Under the pieces are notes generated by a model. The model did not search any database, was not told the DNA's origin, and saw only the letters and a list, made by a program, of their open reading frames with translations. Of a stretch of DNA of 27,521 nucleotides, positions 27,067 to 27,521 are shown in pieces. Source of the DNA: CAYXZQ01 sp964469935. Lineage in GTDB: Archaea > Nanobdellota > Nanobdellia > Woesearchaeales > DSVV01. Each line of letters opens with the position of its first letter. The first letter of the stretch is position 1. The position numbers and the translations under genes are program-made. Location of the stretch: NCBI GenBank assembly GCA_964469935.1, contig CAYXZQ010000025.1, forward strand, positions 1-27,521, written 5' to 3'.

Positions 27067-27521
27067 ATGGACACAATGAAACTCAAAAGAAACACGATTC
27101 TTGTGACAGGCGGAGGCACAGGCATAGGTCTCTCCCTTGCCGAGGCATTCATAAAAGAGGGCAATACTGTCATCATTTGCGGAAGGAGAATTGACAGGCT
27201 TGAAAAGGCCAGAAAGAATATTCCCGGGCTTCATATAAGGCAATGCGACCTGCTCAAAAAGGACGAGCGTGAGGAGCTTGCTGGATGGGCATTGAAGGAG
27301 TTTCCTGACATCAATGTGATTGTCAACAATGCCGGAATACAAAGGATTATCGACCTGAAAGCGGGAATCGATGATATAACCGGAGGTGATGATGAGATAG
27401 AGGTCAACCTCAAGGCACTTATCCACATGTCAGCCTATTTCATACCTCATTTCATCAAGAAGAAACATGCTGCCATAATCAACGTCTCCTCCGGGCTTGG
27501 GTTTGTCCCCATGGCCATGGC
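27067..27521 (+). CDS. SDR-family oxidoreductase, C-terminus missing (right edge)
   Basis: The 151 visible residues are the N-terminal part of a short-chain dehydrogenase/reductase. TILVTGGGTGIGLSLAEAFI carries the TGxxxGIG dinucleotide motif, VIICGRRIDRL the residues that favour NADP(H), CDLLKKDE the adenine-binding acid, NVIVNNAGIQ the NNAG motif, and AAIINVSSGLGFVP the catalytic-serine strand. The active-site YxxxK lies beyond the edge. The spacing resembles DltE-like SDRs. The TATA-like TTTTTATAG at 27042-27050 is 21 bases before ATG 27067, or 30 before the second ATG at 27076, so either may be used. The gene is open to the end of the window, so it is truncated by the window and not broken. 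Confidence 0.9.
   Translation, partial: MDTMKLKRNTILVTGGGTGIGLSLAEAFIKEGNTVIICGRRIDRLEKARKNIPGLHIRQCDLLKKDEREELAGWALKEFPDINVIVNNAGIQRIIDLKAGIDDITGGDDEIEVNLKALIHMSAYFIPHFIKKKHAAIINVSSGLGFVPMAM

Noticed and set aside
1..27521. CRISPR array, transposase, integrase or toxin-antitoxin module
   Set aside because: No regularly spaced repeats, no recombinase motifs, and no toxin-like pair beyond the PadR/44-residue couple, which looks regulatory.

Overview
The window is archaeal. It carries an aCPSF1/FttA-type KH-beta-CASP ribonuclease beside a 20S proteasome beta subunit, an archaellin with a class III signal peptide, an archaeal-type signal peptidase, tRNA genes with archaeal signatures (bulge-helix-bulge introns, uncoded CCA), TATA boxes about 27 bases ahead of leaderless start codons, and GGTGA/GAGGTG ribosome sites at led genes. 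Small orphan families, a bacterial-type UvrB and a cold-shock protein would fit a DPANN or related lineage, but I cannot name the taxon from this sequence. Genes are dense, with strong AGG, ATA, GAG and AAG codon use, and the window looks like chromosomal core rather than a mobile island. I see no transposase, integrase, CRISPR array or phage gene.

Left third (1-7100): the start of an unidentified gene runs off the left edge; then a cold-shock protein, a small secreted protein, a SAM methyltransferase, an ECF S-component-like membrane protein overlapping a DUF1893 gene, and a PadR regulator divergent from a 44-residue protein. The PadR spacer holds two copies of the same dyad bracketing a TATA box. 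A small HExxH protein, UvrB, a DUF5654-like membrane protein and a DHH/DHHA1 phosphoesterase follow.

Middle (7100-17400): a tRNA-Gly(UCC) gene broken by two introns, one at 37/38 and one inside the T-loop at 59/60; a GT-B glycosyltransferase divergent from RNase HII; a secreted orphan protein divergent from SMC; another orphan sharing its stop with smc; and a PIG-L deacetylase/GT4 glycosyltransferase operon.

Right third (17400-27521): psmB and aCPSF1 in one operon; signal peptidase and archaellin genes, which share almost the same 24-base promoter; a tRNA-His(GUG) preceded by a truncated tRNA-like copy and two strong hairpins; a VOC-fold protein; a three-gene ABC export operon (MacB-type permease, COG1361-type extracellular protein, LolD-type ATPase); a DUF378 protein; TspO; and an SDR oxidoreductase cut by the right edge.

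The best candidates for something under-described are the twice-interrupted tRNA-Gly, the twin PadR operators with the 44-residue partner, the structured tRNA-like leader before tRNA-His, and the COG1361 protein in the place where a MacA-type adaptor would be expected.
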